A stretch of 64,000 nt of DNA from an uncultured Bacteroidales bacterium (GTDB taxonomy: Bacteria > Bacteroidota > Bacteroidia > Bacteroidales > UBA932), in the NCBI GenBank assembly GCA_900319485.1, contig ONOQ01000004.1, positions 1 through 64,000 on the forward strand, in the 5' to 3' direction. A model generated the notes under the pieces. That model saw only the letters and a list, made by a program, of their open reading frames with translations. It did no database searches and was not told the DNA's origin. The stretch's first letter is position 1; every line of letters begins with the position of its first letter. The position numbers were made by a program, and so were the translations under genes. Shown in pieces: positions 19,257-27,714 of the stretch.

Positions 19257-19675
19257 TGGTTACTTATTTCACTGAGGATATCAGTTTTCCTTTCAAGGAA
19301 AAGCGTCTTACTTCCCGCTGGCTAAAGTTTATCGCCGGCAGCGAGGCCAAGAAGTTGAGCGACATTGCAATTATATTTTGTTCCGATAATTATATTCTGG
19401 ATGTCAATATAAAATATCTGGGACACGATTATTACACCGATATCATTACGTTTGACTACTGTGAGGGAGACGTCCTTTCCGGAGACCTTTTCATTTCCAT
19501 TGATTCTGTCCGTGAGAACGCCTCTTTCTATGGGGTTGATTTCCCTACGGAACTTAACCGCGTGATCGTTCACGGCCTTCTTCACCTCATTGGGTACGAC
19601 GATCACTCGGAGGAAGATATTGCAGTTATGCGCGCAAAGGAGAACTACTATCTTTCTCTCCGCGACAAAGTATGA
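19256..19675 (+). CDS. ybeY: Endoribonuclease YbeY (rRNA maturation factor)
   Basis: YbeY is a metal-dependent RNase that takes part in 16S rRNA 3'-end maturation and ribosome quality control. The 139-residue product carries the zinc motif HGLLHLIGYDDH (His106, His110, His117). Its start overlaps the stop of the STAS gene and its stop overlaps the mnmG start (ATGA), so four genes form one tightly coupled run. Housekeeping RNA functions here ride behind a partner-switching module. Confidence 0.93.
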   Translation: MVTYFTEDISFPFKEKRLTSRWLKFIAGSEAKKLSDIAIIFCSDNYILDVNIKYLGHDYYTDIITFDYCEGDVLSGDLFISIDSVRENASFYGVDFPTELNRVIVHGLLHLIGYDDHSEEDIAVMRAKENYYLSLRDKV

Positions 19676-21531
19676 ACAATAAGTTTGACATCATAGTTGT
19701 TGGCGGTGGTCATGCCGGCTGCGAAGCCGCTATGGCCGCAGCCAATCTTGGCTCTTCCGTTCTCCTTCTTACTCCGGATCTTAGCGGGCTTGCAAAGATG
19801 AGTTGCAATCCGGCAGTTGGTGGAATTGCCAAAGGACAGATTGTCCGTGAGGTTGACGCGCTTGGAGGATACACCGGACTTGTCACAGATGCAGCAACTC
19901 TCCAGTTCCGGATGCTCAACCGCTCAAAAGGTCCGGCTATGTGGAGTCCGCGCGCCCAGTGCGATAAACAGAAGTTTTCTGCCGAATGGTTGAAAATTCT
20001 CCTAAGTAATTCAAAATTAGGGATTTACGCGGATTTTGCGGAAAATTTTCTCTTTGAGAATCAAAAAATTACCGGCGTCCGTACAATTACAGGCGCAGAA
20101 TTTTACTCTCAAGCGGTTATTTTGACCGCCGGCACCTTCCTTAACGGAAAGATGTTTGTGGGGCAGCACTCTTTTGAAGGAGGCCGAATTGGAGAGAAGG
20201 CGGCTTACGGAATTTCCGACGAACTCTCATCTTTTGGAATTCCAACCGCCAGGATGAAAACCGGTACTCCTCCAAGGATCGATGTCCGCTCCCTTGATCT
20301 TGACAAGATGGTCCGCCAGAAAGGAGACGAATCTCCGGAGCGCTTCTCTTTCCTTGATGTTCCCTCTTCTGTTCAGTCCGGCGGAGTTCAGATGGACTGC
20401 TTCCTTCTCCATACCAACGAGACCGTTCACGAAATCCTGAAATCCGGATTCGACAAATCACCCCTTTTCACCGGAATGATTCACGGTAAGGGCCCCCGCT
20501 ACTGCCCTTCCATTGAAGACAAGTTAAGGACTTTTGCCGATAAAGATTCTCACCAACTTTTCCTTGAACCCGAGGGCGTTAATTCACCGGAATATTATCT
20601 CCAGGGATTTTCCTCCTCACTTCCCCTTGAGGTTCAGTTGGAGGCAATGAGACATATCGAGGGCCTTGAGAATGCCGTTGTTTTCAAGCCTGCCTACGCA
20701 GTGGAATATGACTACTTTGACCCTCAATACCTGCATCACAGCCTCCGTTCAAAGATAGTTGAAAACCTGTTTTTGGCAGGCCAGGTTAACGGTACTACCG
20801 GCTATGAGGAGGCGGCTTGTCAGGGCCTTATGGCGGGGATAAATGCCTATTTGTATCTCCAGGAAAAGGATTCTTTCATTCTCTCCCGAGACCAGGCTTA
20901 TATAGGAGTTCTCATCGATGATCTTATCAATAAGGGAGTAGATGAACCCTACCGTATGTTTACCTCCAGGGCAGAATACAGGATACTCCTAAGGCAGGAT
21001 AATGCCGATTTCCGCCTCACCGCTTTGTCTCATTCCCTAGGTCTGGCCTCAGAGGAAAGGTATGCTCTTATGATGAGAAAGCAAGAAAGCGTTGAGACGC
21101 TTTCTGCCGCTGTCTCCAGGGTTAAGTTGCGCGCCGATGCTGCTAATCCAGTCCTTGAATCTCTTGGTTCTACTCCCCTTTCTGAGTCCAAGAGATTGGA
21201 AGATATCGTGTCCAGACCCGAGGTATCACTCTCTGATTTTATGAAATTTGTTCCACGTGGAACTTATTCGGATGATATTATTGCTGCGGTAGAGATAGGT
21301 ATAAAGTACTCTGGTTATATAGAAAGAGAGAAGGCTCAGGCCGATAAAAATCGGCGGCTGGAATATATCAGAATACCTTCAGACTTTGATTTTGACTCTC
21401 TGCAGGGACTCTCAATCGAATGCCGTCAGAAACTGAAAAGATATAAGCCCGAGACAATTGCTCAGGCTTCAAGAATCTCCGGGGTGTCCCCTTCTGATAT
21501 TTCGGTCTTGCTAGTTTACTTTGGCCGATAA
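19672..21531 (+). CDS. mnmG: tRNA uridine-5-carboxymethylaminomethyl modification enzyme MnmG (GidA)
   Basis: MnmG with MnmE adds the carboxymethylaminomethyl group to U34 of several tRNAs, using FAD and a folate one-carbon donor. The 619-residue product has the FAD motif GGGHAG (11-16), the conserved SCNPAVGGIAKG segment (from about 44) and the family's helical C-terminal domain. It has normal length. It overlaps ybeY by ATGA. Two parS-like sites lie in and just after the 3' end. gidA-type genes often sit near the replication origin. Confidence 0.96.
   Translation: MNNKFDIIVVGGGHAGCEAAMAAANLGSSVLLLTPDLSGLAKMSCNPAVGGIAKGQIVREVDALGGYTGLVTDAATLQFRMLNRSKGPAMWSPRAQCDKQKFSAEWLKILLSNSKLGIYADFAENFLFENQKITGVRTITGAEFYSQAVILTAGTFLNGKMFVGQHSFEGGRIGEKAAYGISDELSSFGIPTARMKTGTPPRIDVRSLDLDKMVRQKGDESPERFSFLDVPSSVQSGGVQMDCFLLHTNETVHEILKSGFDKSPLFTGMIHGKGPRYCPSIEDKLRTFADKDSHQLFLEPEGVNSPEYYLQGFSSSLPLEVQLEAMRHIEGLENAVVFKPAYAVEYDYFDPQYLHHSLRSKIVENLFLAGQVNGTTGYEEAACQGLMAGINAYLYLQEKDSFILSRDQAYIGVLIDDLINKGVDEPYRMFTSRAEYRILLRQDNADFRLTALSHSLGLASEERYALMMRKQESVETLSAAVSRVKLRADAANPVLESLGSTPLSESKRLEDIVSRPEVSLSDFMKFVPRGTYSDDIIAAVEIGIKYSGYIEREKAQADKNRRLEYIRIPSDFDFDSLQGLSIECRQKLKRYKPETIAQASRISGVSPSDISVLLVYFGR
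21250..21263. promoter_or_regulatory. parS-like centromere site 1 (inside mnmG)
   Basis: GTTCCACGTGGAAC is a perfect 14-base palindrome that matches the ParB binding site consensus (B. subtilis parS has the same CACGTG centre flanked by GTT/AAC). It is read through by mnmG as VPRGT. A second identical copy lies 287 bases downstream. Confidence 0.75.
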
Positions 21532-21536
21532 TCTTT

Positions 21537-21550
21537 GTTCCACGTGGAAC
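21537..21550. promoter_or_regulatory. parS-like centromere site 2 (mnmG-ruvA gap)
   Basis: This is the same 14-base palindrome GTTCCACGTGGAAC, filling most of the 20-base gap between the convergent mnmG and ruvA stops. Both copies share the extended left context TTTGTTCCACGTGGAAC. Two exact copies within 300 bases are not expected by chance. Confidence 0.78.
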
Positions 21551-21551
21551 G

Positions 21552-22139
21552 CTATAGCCGCTGAAGGGCGGCTTTTATTATGTCTTCCACGCGGGCGGAA
21601 GGATTGTCCTTGAGGATTGAAGGCATAACTTTGGCAATGTTTGCCTTGGAGAATCCAAGCATTGTGAGGGCCGTTGTTGCCTCGTCCACCAGGGCGGAAT
21701 TGCCGGCCTTGAACAGTACGGTATCGGCCTGTCCCTCTCCTTTCACTACCTTGTCCTTGAGTTCCAAAACAAGCCTCTGGGCACTCTTGAGGCCAATTCC
21801 CTTGACGCTTTTGATCTTGTTTACGTCCTCTGAAAGGATGGCCCGACGGATTTCGTCGGAGGTAAGTGTGGAGAGCATCATCCTGGCCGAAGCGACACCA
21901 ATACCGGACACGCCTATTAGCAGGCGGAAGAGTTCTCTCTCGTCCTTTGTTGCAAAGCCGTAGAACAGTTCCTCATCCTCCCTGATGTAGTGGTGGATGT
22001 ATGCCACGGCCTGTGTTTTGGTCTGGAATGCCTCATATGTCTGGAGTGAAATGAGGATGCTGTAACCTATTCCCGCGTTCTCCAAAATGAGTTCCGTGGG
22101 CGTCAGTTCAATGATTTGTCCTTTAATATAGTCTATCAT
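21552..22139 (-). CDS. ruvA: Holliday junction branch-migration protein RuvA
   Basis: RuvA binds the four-way junction as a tetramer and loads RuvB. The 195-residue product has the N-terminal OB-like domain, two helix-hairpin-helix motifs (GVSGIGVASA near 70-80 and VKGIGLKSA near 110-118) and the small C-terminal RuvB-binding domain, with normal length. It converges on mnmG, and its promoter box ends 4 bases before the ATG. Confidence 0.95.
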   Translation of the reverse strand: MIDYIKGQIIELTPTELILENAGIGYSILISLQTYEAFQTKTQAVAYIHHYIREDEELFYGFATKDERELFRLLIGVSGIGVASARMMLSTLTSDEIRRAILSEDVNKIKSVKGIGLKSAQRLVLELKDKVVKGEGQADTVLFKAGNSALVDEATTALTMLGFSKANIAKVMPSILKDNPSARVEDIIKAALQRL

Positions 22140-22143
22140 ATCG

Positions 22144-22151
22144 CAAATTTA
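22144..22151 (-). promoter_or_regulatory. -7 promoter box of ruvA
   Basis: On the minus strand this is TAAATTTG, a perfect match, ending 4 bases before the ruvA ATG. Only 2 bases separate it from the mirror-image box of sufS. Confidence 0.6.
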
Positions 22152-22153
22152 TG

Positions 22154-22161
22154 TAAATTTG
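22154..22161 (+). promoter_or_regulatory. -7 promoter box of the suf operon
   Basis: TAAATTTG is a perfect match, 20 bases before the sufS ATG at 22182. With the ruvA box it forms an 18-base palindrome, so divergent transcription would compete for the same DNA. Confidence 0.6.
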
Positions 22162-22181
22162 TAGGATTTTACAATATCATT

Positions 22182-23381
22182 ATGGCGCTTAAAAACATCA
22201 GAGATCAGTTCCCCGCCCTGGACCGGAAAGTCTATGGCAAGCCTCTGGTGTACCTTGATAACGCCGCTACGGCGCAGCGTCCCTCAAGCGTTGTTGAGTT
22301 GCAGAAGAAACTCTCTCAAAACGCCAATGCTAACATCCACAGGGCGGTTCATAAACTTGCCTCTGACGCAACTGAGGCCTATGAAAACACCCGTGAATAC
22401 GTGCGCCAATATCTCAATGCGCAGTATGCCTCAGAGATAGTTTTTACCTCCGGTGCAACCGCTTCAATCAACCTGGTTGCTTACAGTTTCGGAGAGGCTT
22501 TTGTGGGCGCAGGAGATGAGATTATTGTTTCAGTTGCGGAACACCATTCCAATATTGTCCCCTGGCAACTTCTGTGTGAAAGAAAGGGAGCCATTCTCAA
22601 AGTCCTTGACATTGAGAAAAATGGCGTGCTCTCCCCCGATACTTTGGAAAAACTCATTTCTGAGCGCACCAAAATTGTGGCCATCTGCCACATTTCCAAT
22701 GTGTTAGGCCTTGTAAATCCCGTACGTGAACTCTCTTCGGTTTGCCATAAACACGGGGTTCCGGTTCTTGTTGACGGCGCTCAGGGCATTGTTCATTCCA
22801 AGGTGGACGTCCAGGAATTTGGCTGTGACTTCTACGCCTTCTCCGGCCATAAAATCTATGCCGCTACCGGAACCGGAGTCCTTTATGGAAAGAAGCATCT
22901 CCTGGATGCAATGCCGCCGTTTATGGGCGGAGGGGAAATGATAGAATCCGTGAGTTTTTCAGGTACCACTTATGCCAAGGCTCCAACCAAGTTTGAGGCT
23001 GGTACTCAAAACTTTAACTCTGTTCCAACCCTTGTTCCCGCCCTTGAGTTTTCCAAAGAAAACGAAACAGATCCTGCCATTACAGAGTTTGTCTATAAGA
23101 AACTAACTGAGGATGAGAGGGTTACGCTTTACGGAACGGGATTGGAAAACAAGATTCCGCTATTCTCTTTTGCCGTGAAGGGAGCCCACCACGAGGACCT
23201 TGCCCTCATTATGGACAAGATGGGTATAGCCCTCCGTTCAGGGCAGATGTGCGCAGAGCCTCTTATGGACCGGTTAGGCGTTACAGGCCTCCTGAGGGCA
23301 TCTTTTGCGCCTTATAATACAATGGATGAGGCCAGATATTTTATAGATTGCCTTGACAAGGCTATTAATATGTTGGTATGA
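22182..23381 (+). CDS. sufS: Cysteine desulfurase SufS
   Basis: SufS takes sulfur from cysteine as a persulfide for Fe-S cluster assembly and hands it to SufE. The 399-residue PLP enzyme has the Schiff-base lysine in SGHK (Lys224) and the persulfide cysteine in RSGQMCAEP (Cys357). ATG 22182 is chosen because it lies 20 bases after a perfect -7 box and begins the conserved N-terminus. An upstream in-frame ATG at 22116 would overlap ruvA and its promoter. The segment around 283-312 is somewhat shorter than in typical SufS. It overlaps sufE by ATGA. Confidence 0.94.
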   Translation: MALKNIRDQFPALDRKVYGKPLVYLDNAATAQRPSSVVELQKKLSQNANANIHRAVHKLASDATEAYENTREYVRQYLNAQYASEIVFTSGATASINLVAYSFGEAFVGAGDEIIVSVAEHHSNIVPWQLLCERKGAILKVLDIEKNGVLSPDTLEKLISERTKIVAICHISNVLGLVNPVRELSSVCHKHGVPVLVDGAQGIVHSKVDVQEFGCDFYAFSGHKIYAATGTGVLYGKKHLLDAMPPFMGGGEMIESVSFSGTTYAKAPTKFEAGTQNFNSVPTLVPALEFSKENETDPAITEFVYKKLTEDERVTLYGTGLENKIPLFSFAVKGAHHEDLALIMDKMGIALRSGQMCAEPLMDRLGVTGLLRASFAPYNTMDEARYFIDCLDKAINMLV

Positions 23382-23785
23382 GTTTAGAGGAAAAGAAACA
23401 GCAGGTAATAGAGGACTTCTCAATGTATGAGGAGTGGCTTGACAAATACGAGTATCTGATTGAACTTGGAAAGGCCCTGGAGCCGTTTCCTGAGTCTGAA
23501 AAGACAGAGGACAGGCTAATTAAAGGATGCCAGTCCAGGGTATGGCTTTCCAGTGAAATCAAGGAAGGAAAACTCTATTTCAAGGCCGACAGCGACGCCA
23601 TTATCACCAAGGGTATCATATCCCTTCTGATAGACGTTTATTCGGGCCATACGCCCTCAGAAATAGCGGCCGACGACTTCGGTTTCGTGGCGGAAATCGG
23701 CCTTAAGGACAACCTCTCCCCTACAAGGGCAAACGGCCTGGTGTCAATGATTGAAACAATAAAGAAGATTGCCCGTGGAGAATAA
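23378..23785 (+). CDS. sufE: Sulfur-acceptor protein SufE
   Basis: SufE accepts the persulfide from SufS and raises its activity. The 135-residue product has the conserved KGCQSRVW segment with acceptor Cys51. Its start overlaps the sufS stop (ATGA), which indicates coupled production of the two partners. Confidence 0.93.
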   Translation: MSLEEKKQQVIEDFSMYEEWLDKYEYLIELGKALEPFPESEKTEDRLIKGCQSRVWLSSEIKEGKLYFKADSDAIITKGIISLLIDVYSGHTPSEIAADDFGFVAEIGLKDNLSPTRANGLVSMIETIKKIARGE

Positions 23786-24161
23786 GGACATACTTACAGC
23801 AGAGGACGTTCAGGAACTTCAGCCCCTCTATGCGGCCGTGATAGCCGCAATCAAGGAGGTCTATGACCCTGAAATTCCGGTGAATATATATGACCTGGGG
23901 CTCATTTATGAACTAACCATAAACAAGGCCCGCGAGGTATCCATCCTTATGACCTTCACCGCCCCCAACTGCCCTATGGCTGATCAAGTGCTGCAGGAGG
24001 TCCAGGAGGGTGTTCAGGCCGTTCCAGGGGTGCAGAAATGCACAATTGAACTCACCTTTGAGCCCGCCTGGGACCGCAGTATGCTGTCAGATGAAGCCCG
24101 TGTGGAACTGGGTCTTGACTATGAAGAAGACACTTACAGTAAACTAGATGGAGAGAGTTAA
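23775..24161 (+). CDS. sufT: SufT-like Fe-S cluster assembly factor (DUF59/MIP18)
   Basis: The 128-residue product is a MIP18/DUF59 domain with the signature DPEIPVNIYDLGLIY and a cysteine in APNCPMAD. Such proteins help mature Fe-S proteins downstream of the Suf machinery. GTG 23775 is the favoured start; a TTG two codons upstream is possible and both overlap the sufE end. It overlaps folK by 14 bases. The scaffold genes sufBCD are not nearby. Confidence 0.82.
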   Translation: MENKDILTAEDVQELQPLYAAVIAAIKEVYDPEIPVNIYDLGLIYELTINKAREVSILMTFTAPNCPMADQVLQEVQEGVQAVPGVQKCTIELTFEPAWDRSMLSDEARVELGLDYEEDTYSKLDGES

Positions 24162-24633
24162 CGTATATCTTGGACTTGGGTCCAATCTTGGAGACCGTGA
24201 ACTGAACCTCCTGAAGGCGGTAAACCTTCTGGATGAGGCTTTCGGCACACATCCGGAGCGTATTTCGCGTATTGTGGAAACCCCTTCCTGGGGCTTTGAC
24301 GGCCCGGCTTTCCTTAACTTCTGCGTGCTCTACAGGCTGCCCCGGACAGGTAACCCCGAGGACCACGCGATGGAGATTCTCAGAAAGGTCAAGGAAGTGG
24401 AGGAAAAACTTGGCCGAGACCTCTCAGAGCCTCTTTTTGATGCCGATGGGAATCGCATTTACCACAACAGGATAATAGACATTGACATCCTCTGCTACGG
24501 CGCTTTTACAATAAAGAACAAGGATCTGGTTGTTCCCCACCCGCTTATAGCAGAGCGAGATTTTGCTAAAAAACCGCTTCTGGAGATATCCAAACCGGAA
24601 ATCCGTGAAGCCTTCCCGGAAATTTTTGAATAG
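24148..24633 (+). CDS. folK: 2-amino-4-hydroxy-6-hydroxymethyldihydropteridine pyrophosphokinase
   Basis: HPPK transfers pyrophosphate from ATP to the pterin in folate synthesis. The 161-residue product has GLGSNLGDR at the N-terminus, the metal-binding RIIDIDIL segment (near 108-115) and VPHP. It has normal length and overlaps the end of sufT by 14 bases. Confidence 0.94.
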   Translation: MERVNVYLGLGSNLGDRELNLLKAVNLLDEAFGTHPERISRIVETPSWGFDGPAFLNFCVLYRLPRTGNPEDHAMEILRKVKEVEEKLGRDLSEPLFDADGNRIYHNRIIDIDILCYGAFTIKNKDLVVPHPLIAERDFAKKPLLEISKPEIREAFPEIFE

Positions 24634-24643
24634 TAATAATAAT

Positions 24644-26182
24644 ATGACACAGGACGAACTTTTCAAAGTGCTTGTAGCCCATTGCAAGGAGTACGGATTC
24701 ATTTTCCCCTCCTCCGAGATTTATGACGGACTGGCAGCAGTTTATGACTATGGCCAGATGGGCGTACAACTCAAAAACAACATCAAGAACTACTGGTGGG
24801 AGGCAATGACCCGCCTCAACGAGAACATCGTTGGCATTGACAGCGCCATCTTTATGCACCCCCGCATTTGGGAGGCATCAGGCCACGTAGGTGCCTTCAA
24901 CGACCCCCTCATTGACAATAAGGACTCCAAGAAACGCTACAGGGCCGATGTCCTCATAGAGGATTACCTTGGCAAGATCGAGGAGAAAATAGAGAAGGAA
25001 GTGGCCAAGGGCCGCAAGAAATTCGGCGACTCTTTCAACGAGGAACAGTTCCGCGCAACCAACCCCAACGTGCTCCGCGAGAAAGCAAAATGGGATGAGA
25101 TCCACAACCGCTATGTTGCTGCCGAAAAAGCCAATGATTTTGCTGAATATCGGCAAATAATTATCGATTGTAATATAGTCTGCCCTATTTCCGGCACCTG
25201 CAACTGGACGGAGGTCCGCCAGTTCAACCTTATGTTCTCCACCTCTATGGGCTCCACCGCAGACGGCGCAAACCTTATCTATCTGCGTCCGGAAACCGCC
25301 CAGGGTATCTTTGTGAACTACCTCAATGTCCAGAAGACCGGCCGTATGAAGATTCCCTTCGGTATCGCCCAGATTGGCAAGGCCTTCCGCAATGAAATCG
25401 TTGCCCGTCAGTTCATCTTCCGTATGAGGGAGTTCGAGCAGATGGAAATGCAGTTCTTCATCAAGCCCGGAACCGAACTTGACTGGTTCAAGAAGTGGAA
25501 GGAAACCCGTATGAAATGGCACGTGAACCTTGGTATGGGCGCAGAGAACTACCGTTTCCACGACCACGAGAAACTGGCCCACTATGCCAATGCTGCAACG
25601 GATATAGAGTTCAACTTCCCCTTCGGATTCAAGGAACTTGAGGGTATCCACAGCCGTACAAACTTCGACCTTGGTAACCACCAGAAGTTCTCCGGCAAGA
25701 AGATCGAGTACTTCGATCCCGAGGAAAACACCTCCTACACTCCTTACGTGATTGAGACCTCCATCGGTGTGGACCGTATGTGCCTTGCCGTTCTGGCCCA
25801 TTCCTACACCGTAGAGCAACTTGAAAACGGCGAGGAACGCGTTGTAATGCGTATTCCCGCTCCCCTGGCTCCCATCAAGGTTGCCGTTATGCCCCTTGTC
25901 AAGAAGGACGGCCTGCCGGAACTTGCCCAGAAGGTTGTGGATGAACTCAAGTACGATTTCTCCTATCAGTACGACGAAAAAGACTCCATCGGCAAGCGTT
26001 ATCGCCGTCAGGATGCCATTGGCACTCCTTTCTGCGTGACAATCGACCACGACAGCCTCCAGGACGGCTGCGTAACCGTACGTGAGCGCGATACAATGAC
26101 CCAGGAGCGCGTCAGGATCGAAGACCTCCGCGCCCTCATCGAGAAGAAAGTCTCCCTCACCAACCTCCTCCGCAACCTCTAG
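24644..26182 (+). CDS. glyS: Glycyl-tRNA synthetase (dimeric class II type)
   Basis: It charges tRNA-Gly. The 512-residue product is the single-chain alpha2 type. It shows class II motif 2 (FRNEIVARQF), the RPETAQGIF segment, motif 3 near GVDRM and a C-terminal anticodon-binding domain starting at PAPLAPIKVAV. ATG 24644 begins the conserved TQDELFKVLVAHC helix. Longer in-frame starts run into folK and add no conserved residues. It begins 10 bases after folK. Confidence 0.95.
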   Translation: MTQDELFKVLVAHCKEYGFIFPSSEIYDGLAAVYDYGQMGVQLKNNIKNYWWEAMTRLNENIVGIDSAIFMHPRIWEASGHVGAFNDPLIDNKDSKKRYRADVLIEDYLGKIEEKIEKEVAKGRKKFGDSFNEEQFRATNPNVLREKAKWDEIHNRYVAAEKANDFAEYRQIIIDCNIVCPISGTCNWTEVRQFNLMFSTSMGSTADGANLIYLRPETAQGIFVNYLNVQKTGRMKIPFGIAQIGKAFRNEIVARQFIFRMREFEQMEMQFFIKPGTELDWFKKWKETRMKWHVNLGMGAENYRFHDHEKLAHYANAATDIEFNFPFGFKELEGIHSRTNFDLGNHQKFSGKKIEYFDPEENTSYTPYVIETSIGVDRMCLAVLAHSYTVEQLENGEERVVMRIPAPLAPIKVAVMPLVKKDGLPELAQKVVDELKYDFSYQYDEKDSIGKRYRRQDAIGTPFCVTIDHDSLQDGCVTVRERDTMTQERVRIEDLRALIEKKVSLTNLLRNL

Positions 26183-26185
26183 CCG

Positions 26186-26749
26186 ATGGGCGCCCTGCTG
26201 CTTTTCATAACCGCTGTATTTGCCACCCTGGTCCTGTATTTCTGGGCCAGGAAGGCACAGTTGGAAAAGCAACTCCTGCAGGAAAGGGAGGAAAACGAGA
26301 GGGTTATGTCGCTTGCGGAAGACCTCAAGTCCCGTCTTTCCGCGGTGGAGCAGAAGGCCGATAAAAAACTGGACACCCTGGACCGCCTCTGCGAGCAGTA
26401 CTATATATATGAAGGTACGGAAAACCTTCAGCCGAAGATTCTGAAAGAAGTCCGTTCAATAGTTGAGGGATTGCGCTCGGACCCTTCCGTCCAGAAGAGT
26501 CTGGAGCAGTCCCTGAACTCCAGATATGACGGCGTAATGACAAAACTCCGGGAGGCATTTCCCGCCTGGAAAGAGGAGGATTATCTTCTCTATATGTTCA
26601 CCGCTTCCGGCTTCTCTTCAACCACCATTTCCACCCTTCTTGAGAAGGACAAACCCTACGTTTACAACAAACTTTACCGCCTGAAAGAGCGCATTAAACA
26701 GTCTGATACAACGCACAGAACACTGTTATTGGCCGTTTTAGACAAGTGA
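26186..26749 (+). CDS. Membrane-anchored coiled-coil protein with a degenerate HTH-like C-terminus
   Basis: I do not recognise this 187-residue protein by name. It has one N-terminal membrane helix (about 2-21), a charged coiled coil (about 22-70) and a C-terminal segment. That segment (FPAWKEEDYLLYMFTASGFS onward, about 130-175) follows the helix pattern of the LuxR-like domain that ends many Bacteroidetes TPR regulators. The usual basic recognition helix is only partly kept (KPYVYNKLYRLKERIK). It starts 3 bases after glyS. A membrane-tethered regulator or a protein-interaction remnant are both possible. Confidence 0.6.
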   Translation: MGALLLFITAVFATLVLYFWARKAQLEKQLLQEREENERVMSLAEDLKSRLSAVEQKADKKLDTLDRLCEQYYIYEGTENLQPKILKEVRSIVEGLRSDPSVQKSLEQSLNSRYDGVMTKLREAFPAWKEEDYLLYMFTASGFSSTTISTLLEKDKPYVYNKLYRLKERIKQSDTTHRTLLLAVLDK

Positions 26750-26857
26750 TTGTAAATAGCCAAAAAATGATGGTTATCGACGTGAATCAACGGCTTTGCG
26801 AGATTTCTCGAAATCGGCCCAGTTGTAAATAATTGAAAATCAAGCGCTTATTTTTAC

Positions 26858-26894
26858 GCGCCTGCGAGATTTTCGCGGGCGCATTATTTTTTTC
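26858..26894 (+). terminator. Rho-independent terminator after the suf-glyS operon
   Basis: A 10-bp stem pairs GCGCCTGCGA (26858-26867) with TCGCGGGCGC (26873-26882), with one G-T pair and a 5-base loop. ATTATTTTTTTT follows. It lies 108 bases after the preceding stop and just before the tonB promoter. Confidence 0.8.
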
Positions 26895-26910
26895 CTTGGA
26901 ACGGGTTTTG

Positions 26911-26918
26911 TAACTTTG
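26911..26918 (+). promoter_or_regulatory. -7 promoter box of tonB
   Basis: TAACTTTG is a perfect match, 33 bases before the tonB ATG and directly after a terminator. That context strongly supports it as a promoter. Confidence 0.65.
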
Positions 26919-26951
26919 CATCAGAAGAAAAACAACTAAAATCATACAGGT

Positions 26952-27647
26952 ATGGAAGTAAAGAAATCACCCAAAGCCAGCCTCGAAAACAAGAGACTGC
27001 TGCTCACCGAGATCGGTCTGGTGATCGCTCTTGGCATTGTGTATTTTGCTTTCAACTTCTCTTCCCGTGAAAAGGGCGTCGCCGTTCTGGAAGACACCAC
27101 CCAGGTTCTCGTCGAAGAGGAGATGATCGCTATCCAGAACGAACTCCCCCCGCCCCCGCCGGAGGCTCCCCAGATTCCCGTCCTTTCCGACCAGATCGAC
27201 ATCGTGGACGATGACGTGAAACTTGAGGACGACTTCCTGGATCTTACCGAGGACGACTCAAACCTTGGCGTAGACATTATGGACTACAAAGAGGCCGAGG
27301 TTGAGGAAGAGGCCGTGGAAGAGGAAGCAATTCCTTTCCAGTTGGTGGAACAGAAGCCTTCCTTCAACGGCGGAGACGCCAACGAGTTCTCAAAGTGGGT
27401 TAACTCCCGTCTGGTGTACCCGGAGATTGCAAAGGAAAACGGCGTTCAGGGCCGTGTCACCCTGCAGTTCACCGTGGAGGCCGATGGCCGCGTTACCAAC
27501 GTGAGGGTTCTCCGTGGCGTTGACGAGTCCCTTGACAAGGAGGCCGTACGCGTAGTTTCCAGTTCTCCCAAGTGGAAACCCGGAAAGCAGCGTGACCGCG
27601 CGGTTAAGGTTACCTACACCTTCCCCGTGATCTTCCAGCTCCGCTAA
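26952..27647 (+). CDS. tonB: TonB energy-transducing protein
   Basis: TonB couples the inner-membrane proton gradient to outer-membrane transporters such as the SusC proteins here. The 231-residue product has one membrane helix (about 17-36), a short proline run (PPPPPEAP, about 57-64), an unusually acidic stretch (about 75-130) and the C-terminal TonB domain (GVQGRVTLQFTVEADGRV and SSPKWKPGKQRD). It has its own promoter and terminator. No exbB/exbD lies next to it. Confidence 0.9.
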   Translation: MEVKKSPKASLENKRLLLTEIGLVIALGIVYFAFNFSSREKGVAVLEDTTQVLVEEEMIAIQNELPPPPPEAPQIPVLSDQIDIVDDDVKLEDDFLDLTEDDSNLGVDIMDYKEAEVEEEAVEEEAIPFQLVEQKPSFNGGDANEFSKWVNSRLVYPEIAKENGVQGRVTLQFTVEADGRVTNVRVLRGVDESLDKEAVRVVSSSPKWKPGKQRDRAVKVTYTFPVIFQLR

Positions 27648-27665
27648 AAGGACTTCCAAGATTTT

Positions 27666-27701
27666 AAGGCCGGTACCTCAGAAGGGTGCCGGCCTTTTTT
27701 T
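27666..27701 (+). terminator. Rho-independent terminator of tonB
   Basis: A 12-bp stem pairs AAGGCCGGTACC (27666-27677) with GGGTGCCGGCCTT (ending 27696), with one G-T pair and a 7-base loop. A run of seven T follows (27695-27701). It sits 18 bases after the tonB stop. Confidence 0.88.
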
Positions 27702-27714
27702 CGGAAATTTTTAG

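Noticed and set aside
26790..26812. CGAGATTTCTCG hairpin in the gap before tonB as a second terminator
   Set aside because: The 5-bp stem has a two-base loop and no T-run; the stronger hairpin at 26858 explains termination.
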